Assembly: GCF_047971885.1 (NCBI RefSeq) | Contig: NZ_JBKEAE010000023.1 | Coordinates: 8,004 to 72,003, forward strand | Length of the DNA: 64,000 nt | Reading direction: 5' to 3' | Source of the DNA: Tropicimonas sp047971885 | GTDB lineage: Bacteria > Pseudomonadota > Alphaproteobacteria > Rhodobacterales > Rhodobacteraceae | Part shown: in pieces, positions 53,730 to 62,139 of the stretch | Position numbering within the stretch: the stretch's first letter is position 1 | Layout: every line of letters starts with the position of its first letter | Position numbers and translations under genes: made by a program | Notes under the pieces: generated by a model | Told to the model about the DNA's origin: nothing | Database searches by the model: none | The model's input: only the letters and a program-made list of their open reading frames with translations

Positions 53730-54362
53730 TCAAGCGCGGCCGGCCGCCGCGATGCGTGCCGCCAGCCGCAGGGCATGGCTCGGATCGGTCGCGGCGGGCG
53801 GCATCGCCGGATCGTAGGCGGCGCGGACGATTCCGGCGATTTCCGGGCGCAGGACGGTCGCGCCGTCCCGGCTCAGGGCCAGCGGTGAACGGTCGCGAAA
53901 GGCGGTTTCGGACCACAGCAGGATGATCCGGATCATCTGGTCGAGGCTCAGGTTGTCGGCGGGCATGGCCGACAGAGCCTCGTCCATGCGCAGGAATACC
54001 ATGGCGGCGCGGATCGCGCCGGATTTCTCGAACCGGAAGGCGCGGTACTGGTTGGCATCCGCCGCCCGCAACCGCGCAACCAGCGCCGCGAGGCCGGGCA
54101 CCAGCCGGCCGAGATCGGGCACGTCCAGAAGCTCGGCCCAGTCGCGGAGGAAGAAGACCATCAGATTGGCCCCTGTTTCGGCGTCGGTCGCGGCCATCCG
54201 GTGACCGGCCAGGGCGATCACCGCCTCGCAAGCGCCCTTGAGCAGCGAAAGCGTCGCGTCATCGACACCGAAGACCACCGGGGCGACGGGCCGCTCCCAG
54301 CGGGCGCAGAGATAGCTTCCGTCCGGGCGGGTGAAAAGGGCCTCGATCTGCTGCGGCGTCAC
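53730..54362 (-). CDS. Uncharacterised 210-aa protein between ruvB and ybgC
   Basis: A soluble, mainly helical 210-aa protein without signal peptide, membrane helix or metal motif. The N-terminal part reads GSYLCARWERPVAPVVFGVDD; the centre has GANLMVFFLRDWAELLDVP and RAFRFEKSGAIRAAMVFLRMD. Normal GC content and codon use and its fixed place after ruvB suggest a real, vertically inherited gene. I recognise no function. It may be co-transcribed with ruvCAB (40 bp after ruvB). Confidence 0.7.
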   Translation of the reverse strand: MTPQQIEALFTRPDGSYLCARWERPVAPVVFGVDDATLSLLKGACEAVIALAGHRMAATDAETGANLMVFFLRDWAELLDVPDLGRLVPGLAALVARLRAADANQYRAFRFEKSGAIRAAMVFLRMDEALSAMPADNLSLDQMIRIILLWSETAFRDRSPLALSRDGATVLRPEIAGIVRAAYDPAMPPAATDPSHALRLAARIAAAGRA

Positions 54363-54402
54363 CGGCGGCTCCCTGCGTTCTTGTGGGCGAAAGCGCCCGA
54401 CA

Positions 54403-55449
54403 TCACTCGAACAGCCCGCCCTGTGCGCCGTTGCGCTCCGACGCCGGGCGCGGCACCGGCAGGCCCAGATGATCCCACGCCTTCTGCGCCAGCATCCGGC
54501 CGCGCGGCGTGCGCTGGATCAGCCCCTGTTGCAGCAGGTAGGGTTCGATCACCTCTTCCAGCGCGTCGCGGCTTTCCGACAGGGCGGCCGAGATGGTCTC
54601 TACCCCCACCGGCCCGCCGGCATAGTTTTCGGCCAGCAGCAGCAGATAGCGCCGGTCGGCCCCGTCGAGCCCCAGATGGTCGACCCCCAGCCGGGTCAGC
54701 GCGCTGTCGGCCAGATCGCGGGTCAGCCGCCCGTCGCCCTCGACCAGGGCGAAATCCACCACCCGGCGCAGGAGCCGCCCGGCGATGCGCGGCGTGCCTC
54801 TGGCGCGCGAGGCGATCTCGCGCGCGCCCGCGGGCTCGGTCGGAATGCCGAGCAGGCGGGCATTGCGGGTGACGATCTCGTGCAACTCGCCCACGGTGTA
54901 GAATTGCAGCCGGGTCGGAATGCCGAACCTGTCGCGCAGCGGCGTTGTCAGCAGGCCGAGCCGGGTTGTCGCGCCCACCAGCGTGAAGGGCTGAAGCTCG
55001 ATCCGGACAGTGCGCGCCGCCGGCCCTTCGCCGATCACCAGATCGAGCTCGAAATCCTCCAGCGCCGGGTAGAGCACCTCCTCGACCACCGGATTGAGGC
55101 GGTGGATCTCGTCGATGAACAGAACGTCGCGCGATTCCAGATTGGTCAGGATCGCGGCCAGATCGCCGGGCCGGGCCAGCACCGGACCCGAGGTCATGCG
55201 GAAACTGACCCCCAGTTCGCGCGCCATGATCTGCGCCAGCGTCGTCTTGCCCAGACCGGGCGGGCCGTGAAACAGCGTGTGGTCCATCGCCTCGCCCCGG
55301 CGCCGGGCGGATTCGATGAAAACGGCAAGGTTGGCACGTGCCTCGGCCTGGCCGATGAACTCCGACAGCGCCTGGGGGCGCAGCGCACGGTCTTCGCCGC
55401 CATCCCCCGGCTGCGGGCCGGCACGCAGAAGCGGATCGGGCTCGGTCAT
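54403..55449 (-). CDS. ruvB: Holliday junction helicase subunit RuvB
   Basis: A 348-aa AAA+ motor that drives branch migration with RuvA. It has QAEARANLAVFIE, Walker A GPPGLGKTTLAQ, Walker B LFIDEIHRLNPVVEE, and sensor and arginine-finger regions (LVGATTRLGLLTTPLRDRFG split at TTPLRDRFG). A winged helix lies at the C-terminus (YLLQQGLIQRTPRGR). It starts 3 bp after the ruvA stop. Confidence 0.96.
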   Translation of the reverse strand: MTEPDPLLRAGPQPGDGGEDRALRPQALSEFIGQAEARANLAVFIESARRRGEAMDHTLFHGPPGLGKTTLAQIMARELGVSFRMTSGPVLARPGDLAAILTNLESRDVLFIDEIHRLNPVVEEVLYPALEDFELDLVIGEGPAARTVRIELQPFTLVGATTRLGLLTTPLRDRFGIPTRLQFYTVGELHEIVTRNARLLGIPTEPAGAREIASRARGTPRIAGRLLRRVVDFALVEGDGRLTRDLADSALTRLGVDHLGLDGADRRYLLLLAENYAGGPVGVETISAALSESRDALEEVIEPYLLQQGLIQRTPRGRMLAQKAWDHLGLPVPRPASERNGAQGGLFE

Positions 55450-55452
55450 CGC

Positions 55453-56124
55453 TTATCCCTTCGGCGCCAGCAGTTTCAGCGCCGCACGGATCAGCGCGGC
55501 GGTATCGGCACCGGCGCTTTCCGTCATGGCGCGGGCGACGGCGCTGGCGGCCTCGCCCTGCTGATAGCCCAGATTGACCAGCGCCGACAGCGCATCGGAC
55601 TGAGCCGCGGCGGACGTATCCGGTACGGACACGGGCATCGGGGCCGGCTGCGCGGAGGGGACGCCGCCGGCAGGTTCCGGCGCTTCGGTCACCCGCGCGA
55701 AGCTGCCCGCCATCGCCATGACGGCGGGTGCCTTGTCTTTCAGTTCATTGACCACGCGCTGCGCCAGCTTCGGCCCGACACCGGGGGCGGCGCGAACCGC
55801 GGTCCAGTCCCCCAGCGCGATGGCACGGCCAACCCCGTCGGCCCCGAGCGTTCCGAGAATCGCCATGCTCGCCCTGGCGCCGATACCCTGAACCGAGGTC
55901 AGCAGCCGGTGCCATTCCTTTTCCTGCAACGAGGTGAACCCGAACAGTTGCAACAGATCCTCGCGCACCACCAGATCGGTATAGAGCGCGGCGAAACCGC
56001 CCGGCCCGGGCAGCGCCATCAGCGTGCGCTCGGAAACGTGGACGATATATCCCACCCCCCCGACATCAAGCAGGACATGATCCGTGCCACGATAATCGAT
56101 CCGTCCGGCCAGACGCCCGATCAC
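55453..56124 (-). CDS. ruvA: Holliday junction DNA helicase subunit RuvA
   Basis: A 223-aa tetrameric protein that binds four-way junctions and recruits RuvB. Domain I begins IGRLAGRIDYRG; helix-hairpin-helix motifs appear around VQGIGARASMAILG and APGVGPKLAQRVVNELKD; domain III (about 165-223) has ALSALVNLGYQQGEAASAVA. The start is GTG at 56124, whose GTGA overlaps the ruvC stop, so translation is coupled. Confidence 0.94.
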   Translation of the reverse strand: MIGRLAGRIDYRGTDHVLLDVGGVGYIVHVSERTLMALPGPGGFAALYTDLVVREDLLQLFGFTSLQEKEWHRLLTSVQGIGARASMAILGTLGADGVGRAIALGDWTAVRAAPGVGPKLAQRVVNELKDKAPAVMAMAGSFARVTEAPEPAGGVPSAQPAPMPVSVPDTSAAAQSDALSALVNLGYQQGEAASAVARAMTESAGADTAALIRAALKLLAPKG

Positions 56125-56627
56125 GACGCCCTCGCGATCGCCTGTTGCAGGCGCGATCCCGATTGCAGGTGGTAGGCATGGGTGATGGCGATCGCCAGCG
56201 CGTCGGCCGCATCGGGCCCGGCCAGATCGACACCGGGAAAATGGATACCGATCATATGGGCGATCTGGTGCTTTTCGGCATGCCCCACCCCGACGATCGT
56301 CTTCTTGACCGCGTTCGGAGCATATTCGCCCACCACGATCCCGGCGCGCGCCGGCACCAGCATCGCAACCCCGCGCGCCTGCCCCAGCTTCAGCGTGCCC
56401 GCCCCGTCGCGGTTGACAAAGGTCTGCTCGACGGCGGCGGCCTGCGGCCTCAGCCGCGCGATGATGGCGGCAAGCTGGTCGTGCAGCGACAGCAGCCGTG
56501 TGCCGAGATCGTCTTGTGCCGAAGAGGTGCACAGCCCGTTTTCGACATGGGTGAGTCGCGAACCGTTCACCTCGATCACGCCCCAGCCCAGAATCCGCAA
56601 CCCCGGGTCGATGCCAATTACGCGCAT
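56121..56627 (-). CDS. ruvC: Crossover junction endodeoxyribonuclease RuvC
   Basis: A 168-aa RNase H-fold resolvase of Holliday junctions. Catalytic acids are Asp7 in IGIDPGLRILGWG, the Glu in AAVEQTFVNRD, and the paired Asp residues in GPDAADALAIAITHA. The ATG at 56627 is the family start; an open frame upstream to 56783 is unrelated. It heads the ruvCAB operon. Confidence 0.95.
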   Translation of the reverse strand: MRVIGIDPGLRILGWGVIEVNGSRLTHVENGLCTSSAQDDLGTRLLSLHDQLAAIIARLRPQAAAVEQTFVNRDGAGTLKLGQARGVAMLVPARAGIVVGEYAPNAVKKTIVGVGHAEKHQIAHMIGIHFPGVDLAGPDAADALAIAITHAYHLQSGSRLQQAIARAS

Positions 56628-56676
56628 GAACGTTGCCTTTTTGCCACTGTCTGCTCTTGTCGTTTGACGCTGGTTA

Positions 56677-56691
56677 GCACGAAAAGTGAAC
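56677..56691 (-). promoter_or_regulatory. Putative LexA (SOS) box upstream of ruvC
   Basis: On the minus strand GTTC-N7-GTGC, one mismatch from the GTTC-N7-GTTC direct repeat bound by LexA in Rhodobacter and other alphaproteobacteria. It lies 49-64 bp before the ruvC start, a proper operator position. Confidence 0.45.
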
Positions 56692-56784
56692 ATCGGCCAG
56701 AAATAAGCGGCCTGCCCAACCCCGAAAACGCAATGGCCGTTGCCGGAATCCGACGCTGTGCCATCCAAACGCGTCGGGACCATT

Positions 56785-56816
56785 CCAATTGCGACACCCC
56801 GCCATGTCGCAATTGG
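56785..56816. promoter_or_regulatory. Large inverted repeat, candidate operator
   Basis: Perfect 12-bp arms CCAATTGCGACA and TGTCGCAATTGG around 8 nt, extended outward by CCAT/ATGG with one bulged base. It is 161 bp upstream of the DUF1127 gene and 158 bp upstream of ruvC. I do not recognise the regulator. Confidence 0.5.
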
Positions 56817-56853
56817 ATGGCGTACGATTCTCCGCCGTTCTTGCGCCGGAATT

Positions 56854-56870
56854 CATGCAAAAAATGCATG
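56854..56870. repeat. Inverted repeat around an A-tract
   Basis: Arms CATGCA and TGCATG separated by five A residues, in the leader of the DUF1127 gene. Confidence 0.35.
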
Positions 56871-56976
56871 TCGGGCATGACCTGTACGCAATTGTACCGG
56901 CGCATCGGCGGCGCTAGCTGCATATGACTCCGGCAAACGGAAAAGTCCATTTCATCGGGAAAGAGAGGAGGAGACC

Positions 56977-57183
56977 ATGGCATTCTATGACACGCCCCAG
57001 ACGACCGGCCACGGCCCGATTCGTCGTTTTATCAGTGGTGTCGCGCAGGAAATTGTCGCCTGGCGCGAGCGTAACGAAACCCGCAAGGCCCTGTCGAAGC
57101 TGAGCGACGGAGAACTGTCCGATATCGGCTTCCTCCGCGCCGACCTCGACATGACCCACGACGACACGTTGCACAACGGCTGA
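56977..57183 (+). CDS. DUF1127 domain protein (YjiS-like)
   Basis: A small 68-aa protein with an Arg-rich helix (EIVAWRERNETRKALSKLSDG) followed by ELSDIGFLRADLD, the DUF1127 signature. Proteins of this family in alphaproteobacteria affect phosphate, carbon and small-RNA-linked processes and stress survival. A GAGAGGAGG ribosome site precedes the ATG. It is monocistronic, with a hairpin downstream. Confidence 0.88.
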   Translation: MAFYDTPQTTGHGPIRRFISGVAQEIVAWRERNETRKALSKLSDGELSDIGFLRADLDMTHDDTLHNG

Positions 57184-57218
57184 AGCGATCGTCGCCGGCC
57201 AAGGCCGGTCTGATCGCT
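57184..57218 (+). terminator. Hairpin after the DUF1127 gene
   Basis: Outer arms AGCGATC/GATCGCT and inner arms CCGGCC/GGCCGG with an AA loop, starting at the stop codon. There is no clear T-tract, but the position between convergent genes suits a terminator. Confidence 0.5.
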
Positions 57219-57321
57219 GCGGCACTTCGACTTTTAATCGAATCTGGAAACTCTGCCTCTCGCCAACGGCTCGGGGCATTTCCCGCGATGCGATGCCTCG
57301 GAGAAAGTCGAAATGCCGCGA

Positions 57322-58197
57322 TCAGCCGCCGGGCGAACGGAACAGCCGTGTCGTGCTGAACATGCTTTCCAGATCCTCGATCCGTTCCCTGCTGCTGTCC
57401 CAGCGCACTTTCTGTACCTCGGCGATCAGGGCCTCGGCGATCAGCATGATCGCAACCGTCGAATCCCAGCTTGACGGCGCCTCGACATAGGCATGGAACA
57501 CATGGTGGGCAACCTTGCCGATGGGAGAGCCCCACTGATCGGTGAACAGCACGATCCGGGCGCCACGTTCGCGCGCCAGTTCGGCCAGCCGCTGCATGTT
57601 GCCTTCGTAGCGCCGGATATCGAACAGCACCAGCGTCGCATCCGGCCCCATGTCGAGCAGATATTGCGGCCACACATTGGCCGACGAGCTCAACTGTGTC
57701 ACGCCGGGCCGGATGATCTGGATGTGATTGAACAGGTAGTCGGCGTTGGAGCGGGTGATCCGCCCGCCGGCGACATAGACATGCCTGCCGGTATCGGCCA
57801 GAAGCAGCGCCGCCTCGTCGAACTGCTCCGGGTCGAGCCGTTCGAGCGTGTGGTGCAGGTTGGCCGCCGCCACCTCGGCAAACCGGTTCAGCGCGTGACC
57901 GGGCGAAGCATCGGCCAGCCAGCGTTCGTGCTTCGAGATAGGCTTTCTGATCTGCGCCGCCACTTCGGCGCGCAGGGCCTCCTGGAAATCGGGGAAGCCG
58001 TCGAAACCAAGCTTGCGCACCATGCGGATGACGGTGGGCGTCGAAACGGTCGCGGTTGCCGCCAGTCTGGTGATCGATTGCAACCCCGCCATCGGGTAAT
58101 CCTGAAGCAGCGCCACGGCAAGCTGACGCTCCGAACGGGTCAGGCCGTCGACCCGGTCCTGTATCAGTTGCTTGACGATTCTGGCGCTGGGTATCAC
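57322..58197 (-). CDS. MurR/RpiR-family transcriptional regulator
   Basis: A 291-aa repressor or activator. The N-terminal helix-turn-helix (about 10-75: TRLAATATVSTPTVIRMVRKLGF in pieces) is followed by a SIS domain (about 120-255) with VYVAGGRITRSNADYLF and VLFDIRRYEGNMQRLAELA, which usually binds a phosphosugar or related ligand. It diverges from the amidohydrolase-TRAP operon and is the likely local regulator. Two palindromes lie in the 103-bp gap. Confidence 0.9.
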   Translation of the reverse strand: MIPSARIVKQLIQDRVDGLTRSERQLAVALLQDYPMAGLQSITRLAATATVSTPTVIRMVRKLGFDGFPDFQEALRAEVAAQIRKPISKHERWLADASPGHALNRFAEVAAANLHHTLERLDPEQFDEAALLLADTGRHVYVAGGRITRSNADYLFNHIQIIRPGVTQLSSSANVWPQYLLDMGPDATLVLFDIRRYEGNMQRLAELARERGARIVLFTDQWGSPIGKVAHHVFHAYVEAPSSWDSTVAIMLIAEALIAEVQKVRWDSSRERIEDLESMFSTTRLFRSPGG

Positions 58198-58212
58198 GGC
58201 TGCCTGCTTTTT

Positions 58213-58222
58213 AGCATATGCT
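58213..58222. promoter_or_regulatory. 10-bp palindrome before the RpiR regulator
   Basis: AGCATATGCT, 16 bp upstream of the regulator start on the minus strand. A self-regulatory site is suggested by position. Confidence 0.35.
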
Positions 58223-58238
58223 TCAGGTTATTTTTGCA

Positions 58239-58270
58239 CTGTAACGATGTCTACAGAAATTTTGTTGACA
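58239..58270 (+). promoter_or_regulatory. Operator-promoter region of the catabolic operon
   Basis: An inverted repeat with arms CTGTA and TACAG (58239-58256, 8-nt spacer) lies just upstream of a perfect -35 TTGACA (58265-58270). No strong -10 is seen. The AT-rich 58205-58270 stretch probably holds both divergent promoters. Confidence 0.4.
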
Positions 58271-58300
58271 GAACGCCGCGAGCGCTAACCAATTGGGGGT

Positions 58301-59110
58301 ATGGAAACGGCCGACGATTCACCCCTGCTGCGACCGGACGAAGGGCCGGCGGTCCGGGTCTACAATCCGCGCGGCGAAAGCCCGGTGGCGCTGGTGTGCG
58401 AACATGCGAGCCGGTTCATTCCGGCGGCACTGGGGGATCTCGGGCTCGATGCCGAGGGGCTGGTCTCGCACGCCGCCTGGGATATCGGCGCGATGGATCT
58501 GGCGCTCGACCTGATGGCGGAACTCGACGCGCCGCTGGTGGCGTCGCGCGTCTCCCGGCTGGTCTATGACTGCAACCGCCCGCCCGGGGCACCGGACGCC
58601 ATCCCGGAACGGAGCGAAAGGTTCGGCATCCCCGGCAATCGCGCCCTTTCCGCACGGGATGCACGGCGTCGGGTAACGGCGATCTATCATCCGTTCCGTG
58701 CCGCGCTCGAACGGGTGCTCGGCGCGCATCGCCGGCCGGCGGTTCTGGTCACCATCCACAGCTTCACCCCAGTCTACAACGGGCAGCGGCGAACGGTCGA
58801 ACTGGGGCTTCTGCATGACGGCGATGCGCGGCTCGCAAAGCGGATGCTGGCGGAAGCGCCGCACCGTGTCTCGATGCGCACGGCACTGAACGAACCCTAC
58901 GCGATGCGCGACGGGGTGACCCATACCCTGCGCGAACATGGCGTCGCCACCGGACTGCCCAACGTCATGATCGAGGTGCGCAACGACCTGATCGACAGCC
59001 CGGCCGGGGTGCGGCGCGTGGCCGGCGAACTGGCGGCGCTCGTCCGGGCAGGCGCTGGCGGCGACGGTGCGGCCCCGGTCGCATACGAGAGGCAGGAAAG
59101 CGAAGGATGA
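58301..59110 (+). CDS. N-formylglutamate amidohydrolase family protein
   Basis: A 269-aa zinc hydrolase-like protein of the HutG/FGase family. Conserved parts are PVALVCEHASRFIP, VYDCNRPPGAPD, HSFTPVYNGQRR and the Glu in NVMIEVRNDLID. Family members remove N-formyl or related acyl groups from glutamate and similar compounds. Here it heads a TRAP-ligase operon, not a histidine (hut) operon, so the natural substrate is probably different. The start at 58301 has G-rich sequence very close upstream. It overlaps dctQ by four bases. Confidence 0.85.
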   Translation: METADDSPLLRPDEGPAVRVYNPRGESPVALVCEHASRFIPAALGDLGLDAEGLVSHAAWDIGAMDLALDLMAELDAPLVASRVSRLVYDCNRPPGAPDAIPERSERFGIPGNRALSARDARRRVTAIYHPFRAALERVLGAHRRPAVLVTIHSFTPVYNGQRRTVELGLLHDGDARLAKRMLAEAPHRVSMRTALNEPYAMRDGVTHTLREHGVATGLPNVMIEVRNDLIDSPAGVRRVAGELAALVRAGAGGDGAAPVAYERQESEG

Positions 59111-59634
59111 TGAATTTCGCCAGAGGCTACATCCGCCGCATCGACGGGCTGAACCGGTTCATCGGCCGGGTTGTCATGTACGGCATATTCGTGATGATGG
59201 CGATCCTGCTCTGGTCGTCGGTCTCGAAGGTCTTTTTCCTGCCCTCGATGTGGACGCTGGAAATGGCGCAGTTCGCCATGGTCGCCTATTACATGCTCGG
59301 CGGGCCCTATTCGATCCAGATGGGTTCGAACGTCCGCATGGATCTGCTCTATGGCGAATGGACCAGCCGGCGCAAGGCGCAGGTCGATGCGATCACGGTG
59401 ATCTTCCTGATCGTCTATCTGGGCTTCCTGCTCTGGGGCGGGATCGCCAGCACGATCTATTCCTTCCAGTACGGCGGAGAGCGCAGCCCCTCTGCCTGGC
59501 GCCCCTATCTGTGGCCGATCAAGGTGATCATGTGCACCGGCATCTTCCTGATGCTGCTGCAGGCGATCTCGGAATTTCTCAAGGACATCCTGCGCCTCAG
59601 GGGCGAACCCTATCCGCGCGAGGAGACGAACTGA
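59107..59634 (+). CDS. TRAP transporter small permease (DctQ)
   Basis: A 175-aa inner-membrane protein with four predicted helices, the small membrane subunit of a tripartite ATP-independent periplasmic transporter. GGPYSIQMGSNVRMDLLYG is the usual DctQ segment. It overlaps the amidohydrolase gene upstream by 4 bp and the large permease downstream by 1 bp. Confidence 0.88.
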   Translation: MMNFARGYIRRIDGLNRFIGRVVMYGIFVMMAILLWSSVSKVFFLPSMWTLEMAQFAMVAYYMLGGPYSIQMGSNVRMDLLYGEWTSRRKAQVDAITVIFLIVYLGFLLWGGIASTIYSFQYGGERSPSAWRPYLWPIKVIMCTGIFLMLLQAISEFLKDILRLRGEPYPREETN

Positions 59635-60959
59635 TGTCCTACGATCTGATCGCGCTGCTGATGTTCTCGTCGATGATGCTGCTGCTGTTCACCGGGCAGC
59701 GGGTGTTCGGCGCCATCGGCTTCGTCGCTGTGATCGCCGCCTATCTTCTGTGGGGCGACCGGGGCGGATTCGACCTCGGCTTCGCGGCGGCGATCAAGGT
59801 GATGAAATGGTATCCGCTGCTGACGCTGCCGATGTTCATCTTCATGGGCTACATCCTGTCCAACAGCCGCATCGCCGACGATCTCTACCGCATGTTCCAT
59901 GTGTGGATGGGCGGTGTCGCCGGCGGGCTCGCCATCGGCACCATCGGGCTGATGGTGCTGATCTCGGCGATGAACGGGCTCAGCGTCGCCGGCATGGCGA
60001 TCGGGGCCACCATCGCGCTGCCCGAACTGCTGAAACGCGGCTACGACAAGCGGATGGTGACCGGCGTCATCCAGGCCGGATCGTCGCTCGGCATCCTGGT
60101 GCCACCGTCGGTGGTGCTGGTACTTTACGCGATGATCGCACGCCAGCCGGTCGGGCAGCTCTGGCTGGCGGGGGTGTTTCCCGGGCTGATGATGGCCGGG
60201 CTTTTCATCGTCTACATCGCGATACGCTGCTGGTTTCAGCCCGAGCTTGGGCCGGTGCTGCCGAAAGAGGACCGGAAAATCCCGCTGCGCGAGAAGATCG
60301 CCCTTCTGGGCGCCGGGCTGCTGCCGCTGTTCATCTTCTTCGCCATGATGGTGCCCTTCGTCAACGGCTGGACATCGCTTGTCGAAAGCTCGGCGATCGG
60401 GGCGATGGCCGCGCTGCTCGCCGCGCTCGTCAAGCGGCGGCTGACATGGCAGGTGTTCGAAAGCTCGGTGCGCTCGACCCTGGGGGTAAGCTGCATGTTC
60501 ATGTGGATCATCCTCGCCGCGCTCGCCTTTGGCGCCGTCTTCGACGGGCTCGGCGCGGTCAAGGCGATCGACAACCTGTTCACCGAAAGGCTGGGGCTTT
60601 CGCCCTGGGTGATCCTGATCCTGATGCAGCTCAGCTTCATCCTGATGGGAACGTTCCTCGACGATACGGCGATGCTGGTGATCGTGGCGCCGCTCTACGT
60701 GCCGCTGGTGGGCCAGTTGGGCTTCGATCTGGTCTGGTACGGGGTGCTCTACACCATCACCTGCCAGATCGCCTACATGACGCCGCCGTTCGGCTACAAT
60801 CTCTTCCTGATGCGGGCCATGGCACCGCCTGAAATCTCGATCCGCGACATCTATCGTTCCATCGTGCCGTTCGTGCTGGTGATGACCGTGGCGCTGGCGC
60901 TGGTGATGGTCTTCCCCGAAATAGCGCTTTGGCTGCCCGACCAGGTGTACGAAAACTGA
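59634..60959 (+). CDS. TRAP transporter large permease (DctM)
   Basis: A 441-aa membrane protein with about twelve helices, the Na+-coupled transport subunit. Typical segments are LFTGQRVFGAIGF, PLLTLPMFIFMGYIL, VIQAGSSLGILVPPSVVLV, and FLDDTAMLVIVAPLYVPL. Its length is standard for DctM. The ATG overlaps the dctQ stop by one base. Confidence 0.94.
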   Translation: MSYDLIALLMFSSMMLLLFTGQRVFGAIGFVAVIAAYLLWGDRGGFDLGFAAAIKVMKWYPLLTLPMFIFMGYILSNSRIADDLYRMFHVWMGGVAGGLAIGTIGLMVLISAMNGLSVAGMAIGATIALPELLKRGYDKRMVTGVIQAGSSLGILVPPSVVLVLYAMIARQPVGQLWLAGVFPGLMMAGLFIVYIAIRCWFQPELGPVLPKEDRKIPLREKIALLGAGLLPLFIFFAMMVPFVNGWTSLVESSAIGAMAALLAALVKRRLTWQVFESSVRSTLGVSCMFMWIILAALAFGAVFDGLGAVKAIDNLFTERLGLSPWVILILMQLSFILMGTFLDDTAMLVIVAPLYVPLVGQLGFDLVWYGVLYTITCQIAYMTPPFGYNLFLMRAMAPPEISIRDIYRSIVPFVLVMTVALALVMVFPEIALWLPDQVYEN

Positions 60960-61017
60960 TCCCAAGAACTCCGCCAACGGAGCATCCACCCAAAAGGCCA
61001 ACAGAAGGAGAATGACG

Positions 61018-62058
61018 ATGAAAAACACAAGACGCCGTTTCCTGCGTGGCGCCGCGCTGGCGCCGGCCGCCGTGCTTGCCGCGCCGGCCATCGTGAAGGC
61101 CCAGTCCCCGATCAGGTGGCGCATGCAGACCTATGCCGGCTCGGCGCTGGGGCAGGAGGTGACCAAGCCGGCGGTCGACTACATCAACGCCGCAGCCAAC
61201 GGCGAGATGGAAATCGAACTGTTCTACGCCGACCAGATCGTCCCCACCGGAGAGCTTTTCCAGGCGCTCCAGCGCGGCACCATCGACGCTGTGCATTCCG
61301 ACGACGATTCCATGGCCTCGCCGACACCGCTGCGTGTCTTCGGCGGCTACTTCCCGCTGGCGACCAAGCATTCGCTCGATATCCCGGTGCTGTTCAACCA
61401 GTACGGTCTGGCCGACATCTGGCGCGAGGAATACGCCAAGGTCGGCGTGACCTGGCTGTCGGCCGCCGGGCAGGACCCGTGCAACTTCAACACCAAAAAA
61501 GAAGTCACATCGCTGGCCGATCTGCAGGGACTGAAGCTCTATACCTTCCCCACGGCCGGGCGTTTCCTGTCGCGCTTCGGTGTGGTGCCGGTAACCATTC
61601 CCTACGAGGATGCCGAGCTTGCCGTGCAGACCGGCGAGCTTGACGGCATGGCGTGGTCGGGGATCACCGAGGATTACACCGTCGGCTGGGCCGGGGTGAC
61701 GGATTACTTCCTGACCAACAACATCTCGGGCGCCTGGATCGGTTCGTTCTTCGTCAACGAAGGGCAATGGGCCGATCTTCCCGAGCACCTCAGGCAGATC
61801 GTGATGGCCGGGATCGAGGCCAGCCACACCTATCGCAACCAGTGGTACTGGGGCGGCGAGGCGCGGCTGCGCGCCGAGGGCGACAAGCTGCAACTGCGCT
61901 CGATCCCCGCCGCCGAATGGAAGGCGGTCGAGGAGGCGGCGATCGAATTCTGGGACGAGATCGCCCAGGAGGGCGAGGTTCACGCGAAGATGGTGCAGAT
62001 CTTCCGCGACTACAACACCGTGATCGGGCAGGCCGGCCCGCCCTATGCCTTCGACTGA
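61018..62058 (+). CDS. TRAP transporter substrate-binding protein (DctP family)
   Basis: A 346-aa periplasmic receptor. The N-terminus has a twin-arginine signal (NTRRRFLRGAALAP) with cleavage near VKAQS, so it may be exported folded. The mature part has VPTGELFQALQRGTIDAVHS, LYTFPTAGRFLSRFGVVPV and AVQTGELDGMAWSG, characteristic of the DctP/TAXI-like DctP group that binds carboxylates through a conserved Arg. I chose the ATG at 61018, eight bases after AAGGAG; an ATG at 61012 is too close to it. Confidence 0.92.
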   Translation: MKNTRRRFLRGAALAPAAVLAAPAIVKAQSPIRWRMQTYAGSALGQEVTKPAVDYINAAANGEMEIELFYADQIVPTGELFQALQRGTIDAVHSDDDSMASPTPLRVFGGYFPLATKHSLDIPVLFNQYGLADIWREEYAKVGVTWLSAAGQDPCNFNTKKEVTSLADLQGLKLYTFPTAGRFLSRFGVVPVTIPYEDAELAVQTGELDGMAWSGITEDYTVGWAGVTDYFLTNNISGAWIGSFFVNEGQWADLPEHLRQIVMAGIEASHTYRNQWYWGGEARLRAEGDKLQLRSIPAAEWKAVEEAAIEFWDEIAQEGEVHAKMVQIFRDYNTVIGQAGPPYAFD

Positions 62059-62139
62059 TCCCGTCGCAGCAGCCATGAACTCCGGTCCCGGCCACCGCCG
62101 GGGCCGGCCCCAGATCCACCCGAGCACCGGAGCCCCGCC

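Larger units (their letters stand above)
56628..56976. other. Divergent regulatory region between ruvC and the DUF1127 gene
   Basis: 349 bases with no credible coding frame. It contains a putative SOS box (56677), a 12-bp inverted repeat (56785), a 6-bp repeat around an A-tract (56854) and a GTAC-GCAATT-GTAC element (56884-56897) that shares the core GCAATT with the larger repeat. Confidence 0.6.
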
